Of a DNA stretch of 64,000 nt, positions 51,129-59,938 are shown piece by piece; within the stretch, counting starts at the first letter, position 1; each line of letters starts with the position of its first letter. A model generated the notes under the pieces. The model searched no databases, was not told the origin of the DNA, and saw only the letters and a program-made list of their open reading frames with translations. This DNA comes from LC029 sp036676475. GTDB lineage: Bacteria > Bacillota > Bacilli > Aneurinibacillales > RAOX-1. The stretch spans positions 91,510 to 155,509 of the forward strand of contig JAKFCU010000098.1 in assembly GCA_036676475.1 (NCBI GenBank), read 5' to 3'. Both the position numbers and the translations under genes were made by a program.

Positions 51129-52706
51129 ATGCTTAAAAACCGTAAATTTGCTAAGGAAGAAGTGGACGTTGTCATTGTTGGCGCAGGGGCTGCAGGCGGA
51201 GTATTGGCTAAAGAACTGGCCGAGGCCCATATGAAGGTGGTGGTCCTCGATGCAGGTCCTTTTCGGGATCCGCAAAAGGACTTTGCCAGCGATGAATTAA
51301 CGGGAAAAAATTTAGGTTGGCAAGATACGCGAATTGTTGATGGAAAGCATCCGCTTACGATGGGGCATAACAATAGCGGACGCGGAGTAGGTGGTGGAAC
51401 TGTTCATTTTACCGGTGTGTTTCTTCGCTTTCACGATGTAGATTTTAAAGCCCGGACCATTGATGGTGTAGCCGATGATTGGCCCATTTCCTATGAAGAC
51501 CTTGAGCCTTATTACGACAAGATTGAAAAAGAGATCGCAGTGTCCGGACCGAAGTACTTTCCCTGGGGAAATTTTCATGGTCCGTATCCCTTTCCGGAAC
51601 GGGAACCGCTAAGTCCAAACGCTTACATGTTTCAGAATGGATGCGAAAAACTCGGGATTGAGAGTGTTGTTACCCCTCTCGCAATCCTTTCTGCTCCCTT
51701 TGAGGGTAGACCCCCATGTATAAATCGCGGTTTTTGCAATCAGGGGTGTATGCCGGATGCGAAATTCAGTACGCTGATCGTTCATATCCCCAAAGCCATT
51801 AAGGCCGGTGCCGAGGTTCTCGCAGACTGCATGGTCACGCAGGTTCTAATGGGGTCGGATGGAAAGGTAAAGGGTGTTGAGTTTATTCATGATGGGAAGG
51901 CATATGTGCAAAAGGCTAAAATGGTGATCCTGTCGGCTTATGTCGTAGAGACCCCACGATTGCTCTTTAATTCAGCCAATGCCCAGTTTCCAAATGGACT
52001 AGCCAATAGCAGCGGCATGGTCGGAATAGGATTTATGACGCACAGTAGCCATGATGTGTACGGGAAATTTGACGAGGAAATCCGTTTGTATAAAGGGACC
52101 CCGGTTTTAGCATCCACCCAAGCCTTTTACCGAACCGATCCCCAACATGACTTTGTAAGGGGATATACGCTTCATGCTCATGGTACAAGACCTGTTTCCT
52201 TCGCTAACGGCATTTCCAAATCCCAGAACGGACTGCTTTGGGGGAAAAAACTTCGGGAAACCGTCCTGGATTATAACTATTATGGAAGAGTCACGCTTGT
52301 GGGAGAAGTGCTGCCCGATCCGCATAATACGATTCGGTTAGCTGAAGAAAAGGATGAATACGGCCTGCCCCGGGCAAAAGTGACCTTTAGCTATGGGGAT
52401 AATGATCAGAAGCTGATCCGTCATGCCGTCGATAAAATGGGAGAGATCATCCAAGCCGCGGGTGGAAAAGTGGAGTATGTGGTTCCCGATAGTGCTCATC
52501 TCATGGGAGGTTGCCGGATGGGGGATGACCCTAAGTCTTCTGTTGTCAATTCATTTGGCCAGAGTCACGATATCCCCAATCTTTTTATTTGTGATGCCAG
52601 CATTTTTGTCACTTCAGGAGCAGGCAATCCGACGAATACTGTGATGGCCCTTGCGGCACGGACAGCCGATTATATTAAACTGAAGGCAGCGAGGATGGAG
52701 CTGTAG
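51129..52706 (+). CDS. GMC family FAD-dependent dehydrogenase (gluconate 2-dehydrogenase type)
   Basis: The 525-residue flavoprotein has the FAD-binding VDVVIVGAGAAGGVLAKEL (13-31) and a GRGVGGGTVHFTG loop. A Cys-rich segment CINRGFCNQGCMPDAK is typical of the gluconate/sorbitol dehydrogenase branch. The C-terminal catalytic region has SAHLMGGCRMGDDP and GNPTNTVMALAARTADYI. It oxidises a sugar acid or polyol and passes electrons to quinone or cytochrome. No cytochrome c subunit is visible. The flanking subunit 3 gene supports the assignment. Confidence 0.87.
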   Translation: MLKNRKFAKEEVDVVIVGAGAAGGVLAKELAEAHMKVVVLDAGPFRDPQKDFASDELTGKNLGWQDTRIVDGKHPLTMGHNNSGRGVGGGTVHFTGVFLRFHDVDFKARTIDGVADDWPISYEDLEPYYDKIEKEIAVSGPKYFPWGNFHGPYPFPEREPLSPNAYMFQNGCEKLGIESVVTPLAILSAPFEGRPPCINRGFCNQGCMPDAKFSTLIVHIPKAIKAGAEVLADCMVTQVLMGSDGKVKGVEFIHDGKAYVQKAKMVILSAYVVETPRLLFNSANAQFPNGLANSSGMVGIGFMTHSSHDVYGKFDEEIRLYKGTPVLASTQAFYRTDPQHDFVRGYTLHAHGTRPVSFANGISKSQNGLLWGKKLRETVLDYNYYGRVTLVGEVLPDPHNTIRLAEEKDEYGLPRAKVTFSYGDNDQKLIRHAVDKMGEIIQAAGGKVEYVVPDSAHLMGGCRMGDDPKSSVVNSFGQSHDIPNLFICDASIFVTSGAGNPTNTVMALAARTADYIKLKAARMEL

Positions 52707-52738
52707 ATATCTTGGCTATCAATCAGGTTGACTATTCG

Positions 52739-52764
52739 GAAGGCTTGGCGCCGGCTAAGCCTTC
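52739..52764. repeat. palindrome related to repeat family B ends
   Basis: GAAGGCTT, GGCGCCGGC and AAGCCTTC make a near-perfect palindrome of 26 bases. The left half is identical to 12866-12879 (GAAGGCTTGGCGCC). It is followed by CTTTCC and may also act as a weak terminator for the GMC gene. Confidence 0.55.
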
Positions 52765-52820
52765 TTTCCTAGGGAAGGGGTGTAAAATAACGTTATTCAC
52801 GAAGACATGTACCGTTGTAA

Positions 52821-52937
52821 CCGGAAATTCTCCGATTCACTTGTCCAATACAAAGGATTCAGTCGAAATAACCGGAATTTTTCCGATTATATACCAATTT
52901 TAATCCTAAAAAGGACCGATAAGCGGAAAAACTCCGG
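52821..52937. repeat. three short CGGA/TCCG palindromes at about 51-bp spacing
   Basis: CCGGAAATTCTCCG (52821), CCGGAATTTTTCCG (52872) and GCGGAAAAACTCCG (52924) recur at 51- and 52-base intervals in the gap between the GMC gene and bpsB. The sequence between them differs. No reading frame is visible. Confidence 0.6.
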
Positions 52938-53020
52938 TTAGACAAACTAGACAAACGTCAATTGACAGTTTCGTAAATACTGTTATTTACAAACCTCTAC
53001 AGCCCTACCTACGACGACAC

Positions 53021-53548
53021 CTAATCGACAGTGTTCAGAAATTCTCCTTGCAAGGCTCTCTCTTCCACCGGAATCCGAACGAGGGTAAGAAAAGCAAAAT
53101 TCACAACAGACCAGATGACAGCACTATAATAAGCCCCAAAGATAAGAGGGAAGACCAACAGCTCTACCATCACAATTAAATAATTAGGATGTTTTACCCA
53201 ACGGTAAGGCCCCTTTTTTATCGGAGAATGTTCAGGCAAAATAAAAATTCTTGTATTCCAAAAGGTCCCCAACGAATAAATACACCAATATCTTGCGATT
53301 TGGATGATGCTAAACAAAAGAAAAGGAACTCCAAACCAGGTAGGTGCTTGTGCTTCTCCCCAGAGGACCTCTCCTAACAGACTGAGTAAGAAGCCCACAT
53401 GAATCATAACGATATATTTATAATGGCTTTGTCCAACTTCCACTCCGCCTTGTTCTTGGATCCATTTTGTATTTCTTTTGGCTAAAACCAGTTCACCCAA
53501 GCGCTGGGTTACTAATATTGAAAATAATAGGATAAAGTAAGGACTCAA
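53021..53548 (-). CDS. bpsB: isoprenylcysteine methyltransferase-like O-methyltransferase BpsB
   Basis: The 175-residue membrane protein has several helices and the ICMT-type motif GPYRWVKHPNYLIVMVELL (about 115-133), ending with VRIPVEERAL. It overlaps the polyketide synthase gene by four bases, as in bpsA-bpsB of Bacillus subtilis, where BpsB methylates the alkylpyrones made by BpsA. Confidence 0.85.
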   Translation of the reverse strand: MSPYFILLFSILVTQRLGELVLAKRNTKWIQEQGGVEVGQSHYKYIVMIHVGFLLSLLGEVLWGEAQAPTWFGVPFLLFSIIQIARYWCIYSLGTFWNTRIFILPEHSPIKKGPYRWVKHPNYLIVMVELLVFPLIFGAYYSAVIWSVVNFAFLTLVRIPVEERALQGEFLNTVD

Positions 53549-54603
53549 ACTTCTTCCCCCTCCAAAAGTAACAGTTCCGAGCTAAATCCAGGGCCTAAGG
53601 CACTGATCAGCCCAACTTCCCCTGACTGAATTCGATTCCCCCGCACAAATTCATCCAGTACATAAAGAACTGTACATGAGGACATGTTTCCATTTTCACG
53701 CAAAACCTTTTCAGATAGATCTAATTTCCCTAATGGTATTTCCAGGGATTCCCGGTACGCCTCCAACACCTTTTTCCCACCAGGATGAAAAATGAAATGG
53801 TCGGGGGATGGGATGCCTTGTTCGTTCAAATAGCCGCGAATATCCTGAGCCACTTCTGTTTTGACAAAGGTGGGGATATCTCGCGAGAAGATGACATGAA
53901 ACCCTGAAGAGGAAAAATCCCAGCCCATCACGTCCAATGTATCCGGCCATAGCGTACTTCGGTTACTCTTGATCCGCAGACCTGATTTCACCTTGGCCTG
54001 ATCACCGGCAACGACTACAGCCCCTGCTCCATCCGCAAAGAGGGAGGTGGCAACCAAATTGCTCTTGGTTAAATCATTGCGTTGAAAGGTTAACCCGCAC
54101 AACTCAACCGCTATAACGGCAGCGATTTGATTCGGATAAGCCAATACATAATCAAAGGCACGGGACAGACCTGCTGCGCCCCCAGCACAGCCTAGTCCCC
54201 AGATTGGCGTGCGTTTCAGGTGAGGGTGTGCTTTTAACTCATTGAGGATTCGAGCATCCATACTCGGCGTAGATAGACCGGTGCTAGAAACCACAAACAA
54301 ATGGTCGAGATCCTTCAGCTCTAAACCAGCTAAGCGTAAGGAAGCTTGCAAAGCTTGAACGGATAAGGCGGTGGCATGTTCGATGTAGAGCGCATTCCTT
54401 TCTTGAAAGGTATGATTTTCGCGAAACCAGTCCAAGGGAATACAGAAATGCCTGGTTTCAATTTGTGTATTTTCAAAAAGAAGCAATAAACGGTCAATAT
54501 CAGAGAAAATATCAGCGAACAGATCTCGAATGAAGGGCTTAGCATCCGATTGATGAATCACATAAGGAGGTTTGGCAGTACCAGTGCTAATGATGTAAGG
54601 CAA
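53545..54603 (-). CDS. bpsA: type III polyketide synthase BpsA
   Basis: TTG 54603 is set by GGAGGAATTCCC in front. The 352-residue chalcone-synthase-like enzyme has the catalytic Cys in IWGLGCAGGAAGLSRAF, His in FIFHPGGKKVLEAY and Asn in LRENGNMSSCTVL. The C-terminal loop is GLISALGPGFSSELLLL. It makes alkylpyrones from fatty acyl-CoA and malonyl-CoA. A palindrome lies just upstream of its ribosome site. Confidence 0.9.
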   Translation of the reverse strand: MPYIISTGTAKPPYVIHQSDAKPFIRDLFADIFSDIDRLLLLFENTQIETRHFCIPLDWFRENHTFQERNALYIEHATALSVQALQASLRLAGLELKDLDHLFVVSSTGLSTPSMDARILNELKAHPHLKRTPIWGLGCAGGAAGLSRAFDYVLAYPNQIAAVIAVELCGLTFQRNDLTKSNLVATSLFADGAGAVVVAGDQAKVKSGLRIKSNRSTLWPDTLDVMGWDFSSSGFHVIFSRDIPTFVKTEVAQDIRGYLNEQGIPSPDHFIFHPGGKKVLEAYRESLEIPLGKLDLSEKVLRENGNMSSCTVLYVLDEFVRGNRIQSGEVGLISALGPGFSSELLLLEGEEV

Positions 54604-54615
54604 GGGAATTCCTCC

Positions 54616-54633
54616 AATACTAATGTTAGTATT
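54616..54633 (-). promoter_or_regulatory. 18-bp palindrome, probable operator of bpsAB
   Basis: AATACTAATGTTAGTATT is a perfect palindrome lying between the bpsA start and its promoter. It is long and symmetric enough for a TetR- or MarR-type repressor. Confidence 0.5.
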
Positions 54634-54742
54634 GAATAGTATCTCCCATAATGGTAATCTTACCCATTGAATACTTTACCTATTTTTGCTAATTACGTTA
54701 CAATAGAGGGATAGGTTGAATGTAAATAAGGAGGGAATGGAC

Positions 54743-56551
54743 ATGGAACAAGAAAACAAGAAAAAACTTCTGAAGCGTGATGAAGTAGATGCAGCTTTTA
54801 AGTGGCACCTTGAGGAGATTTATCAGGGTGACGCAGATTGGGAAAAAGAATTTGCCCAACTCAAAGACCTCCTTCCCAAGCTAGATCAGTATAAAGGGAA
54901 CCTAGCGGATTCCGCCCAAAATTTATTAGAATGTTTAAAGTTAAAAGGGGACATCTCTCTTTTGATGGAAAGATTGTTTGTATACGCCCGCATGCGCCGC
55001 GATGAGAACAATGCCAACACGATATATCAAGCTTTAACCGATCGGGCATCTAGTCTAAGCGTACAAGTGGGAAGTGCGGCCTCCTTTATCGTACCAGAAA
55101 TCCTATCCATTCCAGAAGATCAGCTAAAACAATATATAGCTTCGGAGTCGGGTCTTTCTGAATATGATTTTTATTTACAAGAGCTTCTTCGTCAAAAGGC
55201 CCATATCCTTTCTGCAGAGCAAGAAGAACTTCTCGCTCAAGCAGGGGAACTGGCAGGTGCCCCCGGGAATATTTTTCGCATGTTGAATAATGCGGACCTG
55301 AAATTCCCGAAAATCAAAGATGAAGAGGGAGATCTCGTGGAATTAACCCACGGGCGTTACGTCCAGTTTATGGAATCCTCTGATCGCGAGGTTCGGAAAG
55401 CGGCTTTTGATGCGATGTATGAAACGTATCGGAAAAACAAAAATACCTTTGCTGCTACGCTGAATGCGAGCGTGAAAAAGGATGTCTTTTACTCTAGGGT
55501 ACGAAAATACGAGTCTGCGCTGACGGGTTCCTTAGATGATGACAATATTCCGGTAGAGGTCTATGATAACCTCATTCAAACCGTTCGAAACAATCTTCCT
55601 ACTTTTTACCGCTATGTGGAATTGCGGAAGAAAATGCTGGAGATAGATGACTTGCATATGTATGATATTTATGTTCCGATGGTCCCGGAAGTAAACATGA
55701 AGATGAGCTATCAGGAAGCCTATGAGACAATGATGAAAGGGTTAGCTCCACTAGGAGAAGAGTATGCGGGATTGCTCCAGGAGGCTCGGGAAAAAGGCTG
55801 GATCGATGTCTATGAAAACGAAGGGAAAACGAGCGGCGCTTATTCCTGGGGAGCGTATGGAACCCATCCTTATGTCTTGTTGAACTACCAGGATAATGTG
55901 GACAATATGTTTACGTTAGCCCATGAGATGGGGCATGCCCTTCATAGCTATTATTCCGATCAAGAACAATCTTACGTGAACGCCCAGTACACTATTTTCG
56001 TCGCGGAAGTCGCCTCTACTGTAAACGAATCACTTCTTGTTGATTGGATGCTGAAGAACACGACAGACAAAAAAGAAAAGATGTATCTGCTCAATCATTA
56101 TCTAGAACAATTTAGGGGAACGGTATTCCGTCAGACCATGTTTGCAGAATTTGAAAAGCTGATTCATGAAAAAGTGGAAAAAGGAGAAGCGTTAACGGAG
56201 GAAGCTCTCTGTTCCATGTATCGAGATCTGAATAAAGATTACTATGGAGAAAATATGACAATCGATGAAGACATTCAAATGGAGTGGGCAAGAATCCCTC
56301 ATTTTTATAATGCATTCTATGTGTACAAGTATGCTACGGGATTCTCCGCCGCCACCGCTTTGTCCCAGCAGATCCTGGGTGAGGGTGAACAAGCGGTCCA
56401 ACGCTACCTGAATTTCTTGAAGAGCGGTGGCTCCAATTATCCGCTTGAGCTGCTGAAAGCTGCCGGGGTGGATATGACCACAGCAGCTCCGATTCAAAGT
56501 GCATTGGATGTATTTAAACGTCTGCTTGATGAATTAGAGACGTTGGTCTAA
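54743..56551 (+). CDS. pepF: oligoendopeptidase F (M3 zinc peptidase)
   Basis: ATG 54743 is eight bases behind AAGGAGG; ATG 54737 and TTG 54716 are less well placed. The 602-residue cytoplasmic peptidase has LAHEMGHALHSYYSD as its zinc site, with the third ligand in VAEVASTVNESLL. It also has the family C-terminal WARIPHFYNAFYVYKYATGF. It degrades oligopeptides. The stop TAA is the first three bases of a family A repeat. Confidence 0.92.
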   Translation: MEQENKKKLLKRDEVDAAFKWHLEEIYQGDADWEKEFAQLKDLLPKLDQYKGNLADSAQNLLECLKLKGDISLLMERLFVYARMRRDENNANTIYQALTDRASSLSVQVGSAASFIVPEILSIPEDQLKQYIASESGLSEYDFYLQELLRQKAHILSAEQEELLAQAGELAGAPGNIFRMLNNADLKFPKIKDEEGDLVELTHGRYVQFMESSDREVRKAAFDAMYETYRKNKNTFAATLNASVKKDVFYSRVRKYESALTGSLDDDNIPVEVYDNLIQTVRNNLPTFYRYVELRKKMLEIDDLHMYDIYVPMVPEVNMKMSYQEAYETMMKGLAPLGEEYAGLLQEAREKGWIDVYENEGKTSGAYSWGAYGTHPYVLLNYQDNVDNMFTLAHEMGHALHSYYSDQEQSYVNAQYTIFVAEVASTVNESLLVDWMLKNTTDKKEKMYLLNHYLEQFRGTVFRQTMFAEFEKLIHEKVEKGEALTEEALCSMYRDLNKDYYGENMTIDEDIQMEWARIPHFYNAFYVYKYATGFSAATALSQQILGEGEQAVQRYLNFLKSGGSNYPLELLKAAGVDMTTAAPIQSALDVFKRLLDELETLV

Positions 56552-56597
56552 GAAAGCTACTAGCGTAGCCCTATGCGTATAATACTTTCCGATAAGT
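56549..56597 (-). repeat. dispersed repeat family A, copy 9
   Basis: Minus-strand reading: ACTTATCGGAAAG, TATTATACGCATAG, GGCTACGCTAGTAGC, TTTCTTA. The plus-strand TAA at its edge is the pepF stop codon. Repeat B copy 1 follows ten bases later. Confidence 0.88.
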
Positions 56598-56607
56598 ATA
56601 AAGAAAA

Positions 56608-56684
56608 CTTGGCTGGTGCCTAGTTTTAGTTGCACTTATGTGGAGAAGAAAAGTGAAGAAAGGTATACTTTCCTATACGCCAAG
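56608..56684 (+). repeat. dispersed repeat family B, copy 1 (short form)
   Basis: It begins CTTGGCTGGTGCCTAG, continues GTTGCACTTATG, GAAGAAAAGT and GGTATACTTTCC, and ends ACGCCAAG. The CTTGGC and GCCAAG ends are inverted. It matches 12754-12890 reversed, without the latter's middle part. Confidence 0.7.
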
Positions 56685-56692
56685 AATAACAG

Positions 56693-56726
56693 AAAGGGAA
56701 GTCCACTTAAATGGGACTTCCCTTTT
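56693..56726. terminator. terminator shared by converging genes
   Basis: AAAGGGAAGTCC pairs with GGACTTCCCTTT. The stop codon of the minus-strand gene lies inside the loop. Confidence 0.75.
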
Positions 56727-56985
56727 CCTTCGTTCGGGACCAACCGTTTTTATCTTTGATTAATGCCGTTTTGCAGCAAGCACAGGGGTAGTCTGTGACC
56801 CAAGGCTCCAATTTATTGTCTTTTCGACATCGTGGACATTTTGAATGGTTGAAGGGAACCTGAAATCGCAGTATGAGTAGGATGATCGTGGCCAACAAGA
56901 AGTAATAGGAGACGTTAAAAATTAATAGGAGCGAAACTAAGCACAGAACGGAAAATGTAAATGAAAGAGGCCTTCTTGGAATCAT
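56707..56985 (-). CDS. 92-residue membrane zinc-ribbon protein
   Basis: GGAGGGATG precedes ATG 56985; the frame is open further up. Two membrane helices (about 6-50) are followed by a zinc ribbon (CPRCRKDNKLEP and CACCKTAL). Similar small proteins occur in Bacilli without a known role. Its last codons lie in the shared terminator. Confidence 0.6.
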   Translation of the reverse strand: MIPRRPLSFTFSVLCLVSLLLIFNVSYYFLLATIILLILRFQVPFNHSKCPRCRKDNKLEPWVTDYPCACCKTALIKDKNGWSRTKEKGSPI

Positions 56986-57049
56986 GCGTTCATCCCTCCT
57001 TACCCATACATATGGTAGCCTCTTCTTCTTCATGACAGGAAGTCCAAGT

Positions 57050-58234
57050 TTATTTTGGTTTTCCTAACACCCAAATCCCTAGCGGCATAAAGCAAGCGAG
57101 CATTAGCATGATATAGTACGAAGCCCCCCAGCCGAAATCAAATCCCATCACCATAAGCAGAAAAAAGCAAATTCGCCCGAGGCTGATCGAAAATTCTCGA
57201 AAAACAAGCAGCTGCATCATTCGGCCTAACCTGCTTCCGGATTCTTTTTCATATTGCTCCGCTATATCAATCATTTGGGTATAATGAGTAGCTTTGGTTG
57301 GAATCCACAGCATGGGTAAAGAAACGGAAACCGTCAAATTAAACAGAACAAACCAAAATGGAGCGGACAATAAAAGGGTTAACGTGATAACCATGGAAGC
57401 GATCATGCCCATACTTAAAAAAATGTCCCGATTTGTCTGGTTTAAAGTTCTACCTACAAACCAGTACATAAAGGCGCTCACACCTCCAAATATAAAATTC
57501 CATAACCCCAATTGAAGTTCATCCTGAATCAAGAAATAAAAAAATAATCCGTAGGACATTTGTACAAAAGCGAAGTAAAATCCATAGGAAGCGGATGCGA
57601 ATCCAATCTGTGCCATCCTTTCGTTTTCGGCCAGAAAAAAATAGCGTTTCCGATAACGCTCCTTCATTCTCATGCTTGGTATGCGAAAGCTAAGGACGAA
57701 CTGAAAAAGCAAGAGACAGGTAATCAGGAGGAAGGTGTGCGGATACCCTTGTCTTGTGATGAACAATCCAGCACATAAGGGGGTTAAAAGCTGAGCCAAG
57801 GTGGTGATGGTCGACTCCAACCCAATGAGCAGGGAACGGTTCGAGTTTTTGGATAGCCACAGGATATGCAGATTAAAGCCGATATAAAACAATCCCACAT
57901 AGCCGCCATAGAGCATGCCCAAGAGGGGAAGGACGGACGCCTTGTTTGGCCCTGACAGAAAAAGGTAAGAAAATAGAAAAAGAGCTAATATCGAAGACCC
58001 GATAAAGGTGGAGCGAGTGCCCATCCACTGAAGAAAATAAGCTCCTAACAGGGAAGCGAGAAAGATGGAAACAACAGAAAAGAGATTAAAAACACCAATA
58101 TTCCAAAAAGATTTTCCTGTATCCCATAGATATATGTTCATAAACAGATTGGCAAAGGCAAAGATGATAGAAAACACGAGATGTACCGTGAATAAAGAAC
58201 GCAATGGCGTGAAAGCTGAGCGAATGTATGGCAT
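57050..58234 (-). CDS. major facilitator superfamily transporter
   Basis: ATG 58234 is preceded by AGAGGAGG. The 394-residue protein has about twelve helices in two halves. It has a MGTRSTFIG loop after helix 2 and a basic central loop MRMKERYRKRYFFLAENERM. The YqgE-like group of Bacillus carriers is similar. The substrate is not predictable. Confidence 0.75.
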   Translation of the reverse strand: MPYIRSAFTPLRSLFTVHLVFSIIFAFANLFMNIYLWDTGKSFWNIGVFNLFSVVSIFLASLLGAYFLQWMGTRSTFIGSSILALFLFSYLFLSGPNKASVLPLLGMLYGGYVGLFYIGFNLHILWLSKNSNRSLLIGLESTITTLAQLLTPLCAGLFITRQGYPHTFLLITCLLLFQFVLSFRIPSMRMKERYRKRYFFLAENERMAQIGFASASYGFYFAFVQMSYGLFFYFLIQDELQLGLWNFIFGGVSAFMYWFVGRTLNQTNRDIFLSMGMIASMVITLTLLLSAPFWFVLFNLTVSVSLPMLWIPTKATHYTQMIDIAEQYEKESGSRLGRMMQLLVFREFSISLGRICFFLLMVMGFDFGWGASYYIMLMLACFMPLGIWVLGKPK

Positions 58235-58346
58235 GAGACAAACCTCCTCTCTGGATGTATATTCCAACAATGAACTGGAAATGTTAGGTAAGGATGGGTT
58301 GGGAAAAACACCAGAGGATATAGTGAACCATGAGTAGGAGGAACGT

Positions 58347-58976
58347 ATGCATAAGAAGTGGTCAATGCTTTCGATCTGCCTTGTGCTGTCATGCTTATTT
58401 GTCAGTCATGCCTTAGCGGTGGAATCGATAGTTTATAAGGTAAAAAAGGGAGATACGCTATGGGCGATTTCAAGAATCAACCAGATTAGCGTAAACTCTT
58501 TAAAGAAAGCAAATGGAATCAAAAGTAACCTGATCTATCCGGGTGACAAATTGGTGATTCCCCGAAAATCGTCAGATCTAATGACTTTCCATAAAGGAAT
58601 TGTCCTTACCAAACATGATTATGATTGGTTTGTAAAGATTATCGAAGCTGAAGCGGGTGGTGAATCCCTGCAGGGTAAAGTGGCCGTCGGAAGTGTGGTG
58701 CTTAATCGGGTCATGCATAAGCAATATCCGGATACGATTACGGATGTGATTTTTCAGAGAGTCAAGCATGTCTATCAATTTTCTCCAGTAGCAGATGGAC
58801 GAATATATCAAGTTATCCCATCCTCCGATTCTTATAAAGCAGCGAAAATGGCCTTGAAAGGAATGGACCCTACGGAGGGAGCCTTATTCTTCTATAATCC
58901 AACAACCGCCAGGAGCAAATGGATCCGAACCCGGGTGGTCATCGCGGAAATTGGTCGGCATCATTTTGCGTATTAG
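58347..58976 (+). CDS. LysM and SleB/CwlJ-type cell wall hydrolase
   Basis: A signal peptide (1-24) leads to a LysM domain (YKVKKGDTLWAISRINQISV to IYPGDKLVIP, about 29-72). A Hydrolase_2 domain follows with the catalytic-type IIEAEAGGESLQGKVAVGSV and VLNRV, plus ALFFYNPTTARSKWI. This domain acts in SleB and CwlJ on spore cortex muramic lactam, and the LysM binds peptidoglycan. GGAGGAACG precedes the ATG. A role in cortex or cell-wall turnover is likely. Confidence 0.83.
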   Translation: MHKKWSMLSICLVLSCLFVSHALAVESIVYKVKKGDTLWAISRINQISVNSLKKANGIKSNLIYPGDKLVIPRKSSDLMTFHKGIVLTKHDYDWFVKIIEAEAGGESLQGKVAVGSVVLNRVMHKQYPDTITDVIFQRVKHVYQFSPVADGRIYQVIPSSDSYKAAKMALKGMDPTEGALFFYNPTTARSKWIRTRVVIAEIGRHHFAY

Positions 58977-59146
58977 TCTATTAATCATTTGAAAAAATAT
59001 GTTACAATAGGCGGGATATCATCTCGTTACCTGAATTTGCCTCTTATTGAACACCACCGGTCCAATGGGACCTACTGATATTCATCGTAAACAGGAAAAG
59101 GAACATGAGGTGAGTTTCTTTCTCAACTTAAAGGAGGATTTAGAGC

Positions 59147-59422
59147 ATGAAATGTATTAGTGTATACACCAAGGATTTTGAAGTGTTTTCCGATATTTAT
59201 GAACAGATTTTAGATCTTTCTCTAGAAGAACATGAGGAAGTTGAAGTAGATGGCATTACGGTTAGTGACGCTGGTGAGGTGCCTGAGGACTATATAGAAA
59301 AAATGCGGCAAAAGCCAGAAGTGGCTGTTTTGAAGATCAGGAAAAAAGGAGTTACCATCCTTCAGCATGGGGAAGTGTTTGAAATTCTCCTTCCGGATGA
59401 ACAAGACGAAGAAACGGCATAA
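59147..59422 (+). CDS. 91-residue conserved hypothetical protein
   Basis: AAAGGAGG precedes the ATG. The acidic protein starts MKCISVYTKDFEVFSDIYEQ and has a small beta C-terminal part (VAVLKIRKKGVTILQHGEVF). I recall similar short proteins in Bacilli with uninformative names. No domain is recognised. The 170-base leader (58977-59146) is long but holds no riboswitch I know. Confidence 0.55.
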   Translation: MKCISVYTKDFEVFSDIYEQILDLSLEEHEEVEVDGITVSDAGEVPEDYIEKMRQKPEVAVLKIRKKGVTILQHGEVFEILLPDEQDEETA

Positions 59423-59431
59423 GTGTTTAAG

Positions 59432-59475
59432 AAGGGTTGTCCTAAAAGCTGGAATTCTGGCGGGACACCCTTTTT
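59432..59475 (+). terminator. terminator
   Basis: AAGGGTTGTCC pairs with GGGACACCCTT (one mismatch) with a 19-base loop, then Ts. Confidence 0.65.
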
Positions 59476-59487
59476 GCGTGTATAAAG

Positions 59488-59530
59488 AAAAGAGGCTGAC
59501 CCTGCATATTCGTAGGGTTAACCTCTTTTA
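59488..59530 (-). terminator. terminator of the 44-residue gene
   Basis: On the minus strand AAAGAGGTTAACCCT pairs with AGGGTCAGCCTCTTT (two mismatches), followed by TCTTTAT. Confidence 0.7.
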
Positions 59531-59538
59531 CGTGATGA

Positions 59539-59673
59539 CTATTCCGTTTCAGCGATTGATCCTTTTAGCATGGCAGATCGCTTTAGCTTACCGGCTTCTC
59601 GTTGGATATCCTGCAATTTTTTCAAAAATTCTGGAGTGCTGAGTTCACGATTTTTTAGTTTTAGCTTGGTCAT
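59539..59673 (-). CDS. 44-residue basic helical peptide
   Basis: AAGGAGCG stands before ATG 59673. The peptide begins MTKLKLKNRELSTPEFLKKL, continues QDIQREAGKLKRSAMLKGS and ends AETE, a charged helix. Its own terminator follows. The family is unknown to me. In 59674-60018 I see only two family A repeats. Confidence 0.55.
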   Translation of the reverse strand: MTKLKLKNRELSTPEFLKKLQDIQREAGKLKRSAMLKGSIAETE

Positions 59674-59838
59674 ATATGAATCGCTCCTTAAACTTGTGCT
59701 GAATTCACGATATTAACACTGTGTGTATAGTAATATTATACACCTTTTTAGATTAGACTCAATACCAAATTAGAATTATTTTTATCTAGGGGAAAAGGAC
59801 TCTTCTTATAGATATTCAGCTGATACCTTATTTGTTAC

Positions 59839-59886
59839 ACTTATTGGAAAGTATTATATACAAATGGCTACACTAGTAGCATTTTT
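59839..59886 (+). repeat. dispersed repeat family A, copy 10
   Basis: ACTTATTGGAAAG, TATTATATACAAAT, GGCTACACTAGTAGC, then ATTTTTAC. The loop differs (ACTA) and the arms are kept. Copy 11 follows at once in the same orientation. Confidence 0.8.
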
Positions 59887-59938
59887 ACATTTATCGGAAA
59901 GTATTATACGCAAACGGCTATGTTAGTAGCATTCTTAC
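59887..59938 (+). repeat. dispersed repeat family A, copy 11
   Basis: ACATTTATCGGAAAG, TATTATACGCAAAC, GGCTATGTTAGTAGC, ATTCTTAC. The left arm has become GCTAT, which still pairs with GTAGC by a G-T wobble. Confidence 0.8.

Noticed and set aside
58988..59010. Promoter-like TTGAAA and TACAAT before the 59147 gene
   Set aside because: The spacing is only about eight bases, too short for a sigma-A promoter.
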